7,231 nt of DNA, taken from positions 1 to 7,231 of the forward strand of contig JAJQAT010000189.1 of the NCBI GenBank assembly GCA_021203665.1, read 5' to 3'. A program made the position numbers and the translations under genes. This DNA comes from Bacillota bacterium (lineage in GTDB: Bacteria > Bacillota > Clostridia > UBA1381). The stretch's first letter is position 1. The number at the start of each line of letters is the position of its first letter. This document shows positions 1 to 6,980 of the stretch, piece by piece. A model generated the notes under the pieces. The model had not been told where the DNA came from, ran no database searches, and was given only the letters and a program-made list of their open reading frames with translations.

Positions 1-174
1 CCTTGACACGACGGTAAACTGTCATATTTTTGTACAAAAATTTAAGGAGGTTACGACAACGGATGAGACAATGGAAAATACGGGGATAACCCCTCAGTCG
101 CCTACGGCGACAGCTCCCCTCTTACGGCTTATGCCGACGTGGGGCGCAAAACGACAGCCAAGAGTGCAGCGCAC
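1..174. repeat. Structured intergenic stretch, probable interspersed repeat element
   Basis: This non-coding stretch lies beyond the terminator of the large gene. It holds a run of short hairpins: GGGG-ATAA-CCCC (82-93), GTCGCC-TAC-GGCGAC (97-111) and CGGC-TTAT-GCCG (125-136), plus a 16-base palindrome near the left end. The core CTCAGTCGCC...GGCGACAGCTCCCC resembles, from memory, a hairpin repeat scattered between genes in many gut Firmicutes; this was not checked. On the plus strand there is a perfect TTGACA (3-8) with only a poor -10 (TATTTT, 25-30), a strong AAGGAGG (44-50) and two in-frame-less ATGs at 63 and 71. The ATG at 63 gives only eight codons. The ATG at 71 opens a frame that runs antisense into the large gene. 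I do not call a gene here. Confidence 0.4.
26..41. other. Perfect 16-base palindrome
   Basis: ATTTTTGTACAAAAAT reads the same on both strands. It sits just downstream of a TTGACA box (3-8) and just upstream of a strong AAGGAGG (44-50). It could be an operator, a hairpin at the edge of a repeat element, or the T-rich end of a weak terminator: GACGG-TAAA-CTGTC at 10-23 is followed by ATATTTTT. The sequence alone does not choose between these. Confidence 0.45.
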
Positions 175-205
175 AAAAAACGGGCGGCCGCAAGGGTCGC
201 CCGTA
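174..205 (-). terminator. Rho-independent terminator of the SLH operon
   Basis: On the minus strand, five bases past the TAA stop of the large gene, a 10-base stem (ACGGGCGACC with GGCCGCCCGT, one A-C mismatch) closes a CTTGC loop at 180-204. Six T residues follow directly (175-180 as A on the plus strand, the first shared with the stem end). This is a classic intrinsic terminator. It works in the minus direction only, because the plus-strand side is followed by A-rich rather than T-rich sequence. It marks the end of the two-gene operon. Confidence 0.9.
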
Positions 206-209
206 AAAA

Positions 210-3200
210 TTATTCGGTTTCTTCCGTGGAATCCGTTTCTTCGGAGGTGTCCGTTTCATCCGTTTCTTCGGAGGTGTCCGTTTCATCCGTTTCCTCGGAT
301 GTATCCGTTTCTTCCTCCGTATCCGTTTCCTCGGCTTCTTCCTCCTCATCGGATTCGAGGTACCACGGCTCCTCATAGCCGTCCTCGTTAAGCTCATATT
401 CATGAGTTATACTTGCCTCGAGAACCTTTTCAAAGTACCATGTGTCCTCCTCAAGGTCATTGAACGGATTGAAGTCCGTTGTGAGCAGGTATTCCAGCAG
501 CGGGGTTCTGCCCAAAATCAGGTTGAATACCGTGACAGCCTCCGCGCGGCTGAGCTGCGCGTCCGGTCTGAAGGTACCGTCCTCATAGCCGGTTATGTAG
601 CCCGCGTTATAAAGCGCGCTTACATATCCGTAACCCCAATGCTCATCGGTTATATCATCAAACGGCACTTCGGCATCACTTGCGTCAAGACCTAAATAAT
701 AGGTAATCAGCGTGCAGAATTCCGCTCTTGTTATCTCGCCGTCCGGAATGAAATTACCGTCCGGATAGCCGTGTATTATACCCTTAATGCTCAGATATTC
801 AACAGCCGGAGCCGACCATCTGTCTGCCGCCACATCCGGATATTCCTCGCCTGTCGGAACGTAATCATTCTTAGCGTCGTCCTCCATGATTCGGAATATA
901 ATCTGCGATACTTCCTCTCTCGAGATATTGTTTTCGGCTCTTACACTGCCGTCGGGATAACCCGATATGTAGGCTTCATGCTCGCCCGCGATATTAGGCT
1001 CCTCGGTAGCCTCCGGCTCCTCTGTGGGAGAAACAGTCGGTGTGGCGGTAGCTCTTGTAGCTCCGCCGCTGCTTCCTCCGCCGCTGCTCGGCTTCTTGGT
1101 TGCCGAGGTTGTAGCCGTAGGCGTAGGTGTCGGAGTTTCCTCAACAGTATCGGTCACTGTAAAGGTGTACTCGCCTATATCGCCGTAAAGCTCATCATCG
1201 TCCACCGAGACAACATACGCCGCATTTATGGTGGTCGGATTATCCGTCAATGTAAGCAAATCGCCGTCATTATACAATATACGGTTCGGATTGTCCGGGT
1301 CTGTCGGATCGCTTCCGTCGGTTGTGTAATAAATAGCTATCGCGTCATCATCGGGATACGCGTTAATAAGCGTATACGTTGTACCGGTCGGATACTCGAC
1401 GCTCTCATCGAGAGACGTTGTCGGCACGCCGAGCGTGTCTGTATCAACGAATCTGTAGGTGAAGGTATCGCGGCTGTCCGCGATTTCCGCGCCGTTGCTG
1501 TCAACAAGCCATGCCGTGATTGTTATGCCCGTCATGGACGACGTTACCATAATAGGCGTGTCGTATGTCAGCTGTGAAGCGGAGTAAACCGTGGTTCCGT
1601 CGGTACGCGTGTACGTGTAATAATACATGATTGTCGCGTCGGAATTGTTGGAAACAAGCTCAATACCGTTGGAGTACGGAGTTGTGATTATTTCCGACGT
1701 GTAGAACACGCTGCGCGTATCATACGGCGACGCAACGGAAACCTTTCCGTATGCCGCGGTGGTGTCGATTATGTAGTAAACCGCGGTGGAATCGCTGTAT
1801 TTCGCGTCGTCGGTCTGGTCGTCCTCAACTATATACGCCCTCAGCGACGCGCTTTCGGTTATCTCTATCGCCTGACCTGTGTATCTTACGTCAGCCGAGT
1901 CGGTAGCCTTTCTGTAATAGATAGTATAGTTTCTGTCTGACGGCACGCCGTCCGGAACGGAAATTACAACATCCAGCGTGTCGGAGTATCTGCCCGATAC
2001 GGGAGTTATAACAGGCGCGGGCGGTACAAATATGTAAACATAGCTTACAATACTGCTGTACTCGCCGTCCTTTTCCGCGCGTACATTCAATACGGTATCG
2101 TCATTAATCGCTATCGGCTCTGACGCATCGTAATCATGCCAATCTGTTTCGGACGCGGTCTTATACTGTATCGTAGCTCCGCTTGTTATGCAGTACAGGC
2201 TTACGGAAAGAAGATTTCCGTTTTCGTCAAGGATTTCCTCGTATTCGCCGGAATCCTTATCCGCGTAAGGCGCGGCAAGGTCGCCGCTTGACGAAATTGT
2301 GTAAACGCTGTAATTTTCGCCGCTTGTTACGCCGTCCTTTTCGCAGGAAATTGTCAGCTCAATCTTATCGGTAGGCATAGCGTAGGATGTGTTTTCCTCG
2401 CCGAGCAAGGTCGTCAAATCCTCGTCGGCATATGCCTGACCGGTCGCGGGGTCTATATAGAACACTCCGTCATCCGGCGCGGTGAGCGTGTTTGTGAAGC
2501 CGGCGTTGCTCTCGCCTATCGTGTATGTAACCGTGCTTCCGGGCACAGCCACCACTCTGAGCGGGTTCAGGTCCTCGGACAGCACCGCGCTCGGAGGAAT
2601 ATCCGGCACGTCGGGCGTTATGGTATAGCTGAATGTACCCAAATCGCTTCGAATACCGAACGCGTTTACGGCAACAGCCTTTATAATCGTCTCGCCTATA
2701 AGCGGTATCTCATCGCCCGCGGTATAGGTGATTGTTTCATCGTAATATCCGATATTCGGGTCGCCCTTGGGATACTCGCCCTGGCTCGCGTATGCGACGG
2801 TGTAATAAATCGTCACGCCGTCCTGAACGGGCAGGAACTGCGCCGTATAGGTATCGGTACTGCCGTTTTCGAGTATATACACTCCCGGGTCGGGCGTGAT
2901 TACCGGCTTAGCCGGTCTTGAGCTTATTACATCGTAGGTTTCCGTTACAACGTCCGAATATGTGTCCGTTTCCGGATTATACGTAACGGCGTTAATCTCG
3001 GTGTACGCCGTGATTGTTTCAACAGCGCTGTCGCCGGTAATAGCTATTCTTGTCGAGCTTGTTCTCGGGTCGGTGCCGTCGGTCGTATAGTAAACGATAT
3101 AATCCTTTTCCGGACACGGATTGTAAATTGCCACCTCGCCGATTGATACAAACTGCTCCGATTCCGGTGAAAGAATCGGCGCGGACGGCTTTATCGTATA

Positions 3201-5066
3201 CGTGAATGTGTACGGCTCGCCGTATGTATCGGTATCGGGGTCGTAGGACACCGCCGTTATCGTTGTATCCTCGTCCAGTACAATCGGGTTTTCCGGATCG
3301 TATAAATATCTGTTCGGGTTGGTTTCATCCGCCGGATCGGAGCCGTCGGTCGTGTAATAAATATCGCGTCCCGTCGGCGACGTAAGCTCCACGGCAACCT
3401 CGTCCGTATACTCGCCCGCGGGCGGATACGCGTCCACCGCGTCGTCCGGCGTAGGCTCGATTATGTATGTTTCATAGGTTACATCACTGTATATGCCGTT
3501 GTATTTCGCAACCGCGCGTACAGTGGTTGTTTTGGAAACGGTTATCGTTCCCGTGTAAATCATTCCCGACACACGCGGGTCTGAGCCGTCTACTGTATAA
3601 TAGATTGTCGCGCCTTCGGTTTCGGTGGTAAGGGTTACGTCCACGGATCTGCCGTCAACCTCGCCGCCCTCCGGAGTTATAACCACATCCGCGGGCTTTA
3701 TTCCGAGATAATATGTCGAAACATAGCTTTTTTCGCTGTTCGAGTTTATCGTAATCAATCTCACGGTGCGCGTTTCGTCTATATACAGCTTATTAAGATC
3801 CAGGTCGTCACGCTTGCTCACCTGTACCCAATCGGTTTCGGCGTCCGTTCCGCCGTAATCTATCGTTACAAGGTCGGTTGAAACGGTGGTTGAGTATGTG
3901 TAATAAACCTGGTTAGTATCGTCAATCGCCTTGCCGCTGCTCGCGTATATGCCGCTGTCCGACACGTACACTGTGTACGGATTCACATCGCTGTACACAT
4001 CCGGCACCAGGCTGGTATTGAGCGCCGTGGTTTCCCAGAACAGCTTCGGAGAGGACGGGCGAATCGTATACTCATACGTTGCCGGCTGACTCTCGGTTCC
4101 GTCCTGTCTTCGAGTATAGCAGATTATCGTCGTGTTTGTATCGATATGAATCGGATCGGTATACACCTGATAGGTCTCGCCGCCGTCCGTGCTGTAATAT
4201 ATCTCACTGTCCGGCTCATCGTCAACCACAAGCTCGACATCCACTTCGTTTTCATACTCGCCCGGACCCGGAGTTGCCGTGGGCGCGTCCGGTTTGAGCT
4301 TGTTTTTGATATTTATAGTGTGGTATCCGTTATTAACCACGTTCAAATCAAAGGTCAGCGGATAATCGGTTACGTGCTTTGCAAGCAGCGTAAGACCATA
4401 ATCCTCCACCTCGGCATTTGTTTCGACAAACACCTGCGTGGTACCCGTTTTAAGCGGGGTAAGCGGCAGCTCGCAGATATTATACCACGAATCATTGCCG
4501 TCAGCCTTTTGCGGCAGCCATGAGCCGGTGAACAGAACAGTTATGTACGCAACATTATAGGTTATGCCTCCTACCGTTTCCGTGCCGCCGTCGCCGTTCT
4601 TACTTCCACTATCCACATAGAATGTCGGATCTTCACCGATGTAGAAATCGTCAATATCTCCATCCAAATCCTCATCACTGGCTTCATATATATAATCCGC
4701 AGCTACACCGTAATTCAAATCATAACCCGTGCCGCTGTCCGCAAGTTCAAAATAGTTTGGATCGTAATAAAACTTAACAACATATCCGTTCATATCGTAC
4801 TGCGGTTGGATATGCTTTTCGATGTCCGTAGTACCGGTTTCGTCATAATCGCCCTTGTTCGGATCGTCAACCGCCAAATAAACCTTTGCATCATCGCCCA
4901 TATAAACTGTGGTGGAATTTCCGCTCTCGGTATCGTTTGCGCGAACGTAAACATTACGCATTGATTTTTCTTCATAGGTATAATCCGCCGAAACGGTCAA
5001 TGCCGCGAAATTACTCACAGTCATCGCTGCGGCTGTAAAAAGCGACATTAATTTTTTTAATTTCAC
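210..5066 (-). CDS. Giant secreted SLH-anchored protein with a tandem array of chitobiase-C-terminal-like modules
   Basis: This 1618-residue protein starts at GTG, chosen because an AGGGGTGA site lies six bases upstream and because it supplies the KLKK n-region of the signal peptide; the next Met is codon 7. The signal peptide is residues 1-27, with likely cleavage after TVSA. Residues about 30-255 look like a divergent cohesin-like beta-sandwich (VKFYYDPNYFEL) with an Asp-rich insert (130-140). Residues 262-1306 are about eleven modules of 80-120 residues, the clearest carrying IYYTTDGSDP, the hallmark of chitobiase/beta-hexosaminidase C-terminal domains. A Pro/Thr/Ser/Gly linker (1309-1360) leads to SLH modules (about 1361-1396 partial, 1408-1459, 1469-1520) with SREE, TRAE and SRAE motifs, then a further half-module (1534-1557). 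The tail (1571-1618) is almost all Glu, Asp, Thr and Ser. No catalytic domain is visible. By inference it is a wall-bound stalk, adhesin or carbohydrate-contacting surface protein, co-transcribed with the gene upstream. Confidence 0.93.
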   Translation of the reverse strand: MKLKKLMSLFTAAAMTVSNFAALTVSADYTYEEKSMRNVYVRANDTESGNSTTVYMGDDAKVYLAVDDPNKGDYDETGTTDIEKHIQPQYDMNGYVVKFYYDPNYFELADSGTGYDLNYGVAADYIYEASDEDLDGDIDDFYIGEDPTFYVDSGSKNGDGGTETVGGITYNVAYITVLFTGSWLPQKADGNDSWYNICELPLTPLKTGTTQVFVETNAEVEDYGLTLLAKHVTDYPLTFDLNVVNNGYHTINIKNKLKPDAPTATPGPGEYENEVDVELVVDDEPDSEIYYSTDGGETYQVYTDPIHIDTNTTIICYTRRQDGTESQPATYEYTIRPSSPKLFWETTALNTSLVPDVYSDVNPYTVYVSDSGIYASSGKAIDDTNQVYYTYSTTVSTDLVTIDYGGTDAETDWVQVSKRDDLDLNKLYIDETRTVRLITINSNSEKSYVSTYYLGIKPADVVITPEGGEVDGRSVDVTLTTETEGATIYYTVDGSDPRVSGMIYTGTITVSKTTTVRAVAKYNGIYSDVTYETYIIEPTPDDAVDAYPPAGEYTDEVAVELTSPTGRDIYYTTDGSDPADETNPNRYLYDPENPIVLDEDTTITAVSYDPDTDTYGEPYTFTYTIKPSAPILSPESEQFVSIGEVAIYNPCPEKDYIVYYTTDGTDPRTSSTRIAITGDSAVETITAYTEINAVTYNPETDTYSDVVTETYDVISSRPAKPVITPDPGVYILENGSTDTYTAQFLPVQDGVTIYYTVAYASQGEYPKGDPNIGYYDETITYTAGDEIPLIGETIIKAVAVNAFGIRSDLGTFSYTITPDVPDIPPSAVLSEDLNPLRVVAVPGSTVTYTIGESNAGFTNTLTAPDDGVFYIDPATGQAYADEDLTTLLGEENTSYAMPTDKIELTISCEKDGVTSGENYSVYTISSSGDLAAPYADKDSGEYEEILDENGNLLSVSLYCITSGATIQYKTASETDWHDYDASEPIAINDDTVLNVRAEKDGEYSSIVSYVYIFVPPAPVITPVSGRYSDTLDVVISVPDGVPSDRNYTIYYRKATDSADVRYTGQAIEITESASLRAYIVEDDQTDDAKYSDSTAVYYIIDTTAAYGKVSVASPYDTRSVFYTSEIITTPYSNGIELVSNNSDATIMYYYTYTRTDGTTVYSASQLTYDTPIMVTSSMTGITITAWLVDSNGAEIADSRDTFTYRFVDTDTLGVPTTSLDESVEYPTGTTYTLINAYPDDDAIAIYYTTDGSDPTDPDNPNRILYNDGDLLTLTDNPTTINAAYVVSVDDDELYGDIGEYTFTVTDTVEETPTPTPTATTSATKKPSSGGGSSGGATRATATPTVSPTEEPEATEEPNIAGEHEAYISGYPDGSVRAENNISREEVSQIIFRIMEDDAKNDYVPTGEEYPDVAADRWSAPAVEYLSIKGIIHGYPDGNFIPDGEITRAEFCTLITYYLGLDASDAEVPFDDITDEHWGYGYVSALYNAGYITGYEDGTFRPDAQLSRAEAVTVFNLILGRTPLLEYLLTTDFNPFNDLEEDTWYFEKVLEASITHEYELNEDGYEEPWYLESDEEEEAEETDTEEETDTSEETDETDTSEETDETDTSEETDSTEETE
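235..315. repeat. 27-base minisatellite in the acidic C-terminal tail
   Basis: Two exact 27-base copies (235-261 and 262-288) and a third with a few substitutions (289-315) lie in tandem inside the large gene. A more degenerate Glu/Asp/Thr/Ser-coding stretch continues to about 356. Each unit encodes nine residues containing DETDTSEET. The unit length is a multiple of three, so gain or loss of copies would change tail length without breaking the frame. Confidence 0.9.
1149..4283 (-). repeat. Protein-level tandem array of about 11 chitobiase-C-terminal/Ig-like modules
   Basis: The beta-strand motif that opens each module (I-x-Y-Y/T-like) recurs at residues 289, 387, 488, 569, 658, 753, 846, 966, 1049, 1146 and 1245 of the large protein, a spacing of about 80-120 residues. 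Five copies (289, 488, 569, 658, 1245) keep the TDG or VDG turn, and four of these continue as SDP or TDP. The others have lost it but keep the following pattern of a threonine-rich strand and an 'AVA/AVS' strand. Copies 569 and 1245 also share an NPNR insertion after the motif, suggesting a closer relationship. In known families these modules flank glycoside hydrolase domains. Here they form most of the protein. Confidence 0.8.
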
Positions 5067-5072
5067 AAACCT

Positions 5073-5080
5073 TCACCCCT
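5073..5080 (-). promoter_or_regulatory. Ribosome binding site that sets the GTG start
   Basis: AGGGGTGA on the minus strand lies six bases before GTG at 5066-5064. It is a close match to the AGGAGGTGA consensus and decides in favour of this GTG over the ATG six codons later. It falls in the 40-base gap after the stop codon of the upstream gene, as expected for translation of the second gene of an operon. Confidence 0.85.
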
Positions 5081-5106
5081 TTTAATCCTATCACGAATGT
5101 CAATTG

Positions 5107-6906
5107 TTAATCCATAAGCTCAAGCAGAGCCGCGCACATTACCGCGGTTTCCGCTCTTGTGGCATTGCCCTTGGGGTTGAGCTGTCCGTCGGAGCCGTGT
5201 ATAACTCCCGCCTGAACCATAGCCGCCATAGCCGACGCCGCGTAATCCGACACATCGTCCTTATCGGTGAACTCGTCAAGCGCGGATAAATCGTCAACCG
5301 CCTCAATGTATCCGGCGTCAAGGAACGCGCGGTACGCGAGGGATATTAAATCCTGTCTGGTAACGCTGTTCTCGGGCATGAACTCATCGCCGTAGCCCTG
5401 AGCCACTCCCGCCGCCTTTGCCTTGCCTATTTGGTCATAATAATAGCTGTCCTCGGGCACGTCGGTGAAGTTTTCCGTGTACTCGTCATCTATGGAAAGC
5501 ATATTAACAAGAATTATAATGAAGTCGCCGCGCTTTATATTGTTTGCGGGTGAATATGTAGTGTCGCTTGTTCCGTTTATGATACCCTGTTCCTTCAGAG
5601 TGTATATAGCGCTCTCCGCCCATGAATAATCGCCAAGGTCGGTGAAGTATTTGCTGTCTGCGGTATCGGATGAATTACTCGTGTCCGTGTCCGTATCCGA
5701 AGCGTCCGGAGATGTTGAAGGCTCGGGAGATGCCGTTGCCTTTGTGGACGACGAAGACGAACCGCCGCCGCCACCGCCGCCGCCGGAGCTGCTTGAGCTG
5801 CTCGAGCTTGACGTTGAGCTCGGCTTGGTTGTAGCCGTAGCCGACGGAGTTGCCGTAGGATCGGTATCTGTTGACGGTGTGTATACCGAAAGAAGTATGT
5901 TGTAATCATATACATCGGTTACGCCGTCGCGGTTAAAGTCTGTAGCGTAGCTCTCGAGACTGCTGTTGGACGAAACATTTTCATATACGTTCATGAAATA
6001 GTCATAGTCGTCCTGGTCAACAACGGAATTGCTGACAGAATCGCCCGGTATGAAATCGTCGTTCGTAAACTCAACGGCGTCCTCAAAGGTCACGCCGGTC
6101 TGCGTCGCCGTGATATATCCCATACCGCTGAGCGTAACGGTATATGTGTGTCCCGCGAGCAGGTCGGTTGTTACCGTGAATACGGGAATTGTGCTTGTAG
6201 CGTCGCGGTGTCCGCCCTTGGATATTGACACGTTGTTAAGTACGGTGTAATATTCGTTGCTTGTATCGGACTCGTCCGTGATTTTAAGCTCGATGCCGCT
6301 GCCGACATAGCTGCCGTCAGACGAAGCCGCCGAGAAGCTTGTAACCTTATCCATTGTAAGCGTAACCTCAGCCGAAACAGCCTCGTTTGAGGTGGTGCTG
6401 CCGCTTGCGGTTACCGATGTGGTAGCGGTCGGGTATACCGTGCTGCCGTTTATGGAGCCGACCACATAATATGTATCCTCAAGATCGTTTAGCTCCAGTG
6501 TCATTTCGTCACCGGCGTCGCCGTCAAAGGTCAGCACGAACAAATCCGTTGTGCCGCTCAAATCCATGCCGCCGCTTACATCTATCATAGCCAGCTTAAC
6601 GCTGCCCTCCGCGTTGGAAGACGCCGCATTCGGAGATACCACCGTGACATCGTCCGTATCATACAGATATTTTATACTTTTGTACGAAAAATCTCCGCTG
6701 AAATCAAGATACATCTGCAATATCGCGACATTGCTCGGCGCGCCCTCGACGCTGACCTGTATCTTTGTCTCACCCTCAAGCACTGTAGTGTCCGTTGCGG
6801 TTACATCGGTGAATATAACGGTCATTGTGTTGTCTACGGCAATAACCGGTATCATCGAAAGAACCATTGATACGGAGACAAGCACCGCAACTAAAAATTT
6901 TTTCAT
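5107..6906 (-). CDS. Secreted SLH-anchored protein with cohesin-like and dockerin-like modules
   Basis: This 599-residue protein starts at ATG with AGGGGAG seven bases upstream. The signal peptide is residues 1-23 (MKKF, then a hydrophobic run, cleaved near VIA). Residues about 27-168 match the cohesin pattern: a strand near the N terminus, NVAILQMYLDFS, then VKLAMIDVSGG and FVLTFDG. Residues about 178-280 look like the Ig/carboxypeptidase-regulatory-like domain that often precedes dockerins (HTYTVTLSGMGYITA). Residues 284-343 are dockerin-like: the first loop is degenerate (GDSVSNSVVDQDD), while the second keeps all calcium positions (D323, N325, D327, G328, D334). A linker of Thr/Pro, poly-Ser, eight Gly and more Ser (344-417) leads to three SLH modules (419-472, 479-532, 545-599); only the last has an intact TRAE. 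It is the first gene of the operon. It probably displays or organises proteins on the cell wall; no enzyme domain is seen. Binding partners are unknown. Confidence 0.93.
   Translation of the reverse strand: MKKFLVAVLVSVSMVLSMIPVIAVDNTMTVIFTDVTATDTTVLEGETKIQVSVEGAPSNVAILQMYLDFSGDFSYKSIKYLYDTDDVTVVSPNAASSNAEGSVKLAMIDVSGGMDLSGTTDLFVLTFDGDAGDEMTLELNDLEDTYYVVGSINGSTVYPTATTSVTASGSTTSNEAVSAEVTLTMDKVTSFSAASSDGSYVGSGIELKITDESDTSNEYYTVLNNVSISKGGHRDATSTIPVFTVTTDLLAGHTYTVTLSGMGYITATQTGVTFEDAVEFTNDDFIPGDSVSNSVVDQDDYDYFMNVYENVSSNSSLESYATDFNRDGVTDVYDYNILLSVYTPSTDTDPTATPSATATTKPSSTSSSSSSSSSGGGGGGGGSSSSSTKATASPEPSTSPDASDTDTDTSNSSDTADSKYFTDLGDYSWAESAIYTLKEQGIINGTSDTTYSPANNIKRGDFIIILVNMLSIDDEYTENFTDVPEDSYYYDQIGKAKAAGVAQGYGDEFMPENSVTRQDLISLAYRAFLDAGYIEAVDDLSALDEFTDKDDVSDYAASAMAAMVQAGVIHGSDGQLNPKGNATRAETAVMCAALLELMD
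5761..5784. repeat. Trinucleotide run coding for eight glycines
   Basis: Eight consecutive GGN codons (mostly GGC on the minus strand, seen as CCG repeats on the plus strand) encode residues 375-382 of the 599-residue protein. They are flanked by a run of eleven serines before and five after. The tract is a flexible linker between the dockerin-like part and the SLH anchor, and slippage could change its length in frame. Confidence 0.85.
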
Positions 6907-6913
6907 TGAAAGA

Positions 6914-6920
6914 CTCCCCT
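6914..6920 (-). promoter_or_regulatory. Ribosome binding site of the first operon gene
   Basis: AGGGGAG on the minus strand sits seven bases upstream of the ATG at 6906-6904. It supports this start, as does the immediate signal-peptide n-region MKKF. Confidence 0.85.
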
Positions 6921-6980
6921 TTTTTATTATTATTTTTCAGACCGTCCGCTCCGCCGTCATAATTCCGATTGAGCGGCATT

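Noticed and set aside
241..315. Minisatellite considered as an iteron origin or recombination site
   Set aside because: The units are in frame within the large gene and encode an acidic tail, and there is no replication gene or AT-rich unwinding region beside them.
71..391. Plus-strand open frame starting MENTGITPQ with an AAGGAGG upstream
   Set aside because: The start sits in the hairpin-rich repeat-like stretch, the frame crosses the terminator and then runs antisense through the minisatellite of the large gene, giving a low-complexity Pro/Phe/Arg product. It looks like read-through of a repeat, not a gene.
771..1577. 268-codon plus-strand open frame
   Set aside because: It lies fully antisense to the SLH and linker region of the large gene, has an Arg/Cys/Ser-rich composition typical of shadow frames, and has no domain or good ribosome site.
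4146..4523. 125-codon plus-strand open frame
   Set aside because: It is antisense to well-supported domain-coding sequence of the large gene and shows no recognisable motif, so it is a shadow frame.
5098..5103. TTGACA on the minus strand between the two genes
   Set aside because: No -10 box lies at 16-18 bases; that distance falls on the ribosome binding site. It is a chance -35 match rather than an internal promoter.
5642..5905. Plus-strand frame coding for poly-Pro and Glu/Leu runs
   Set aside because: It is the reverse reading of the Ser/Gly and Thr/Pro linker of the first gene; the low complexity explains the open frame.
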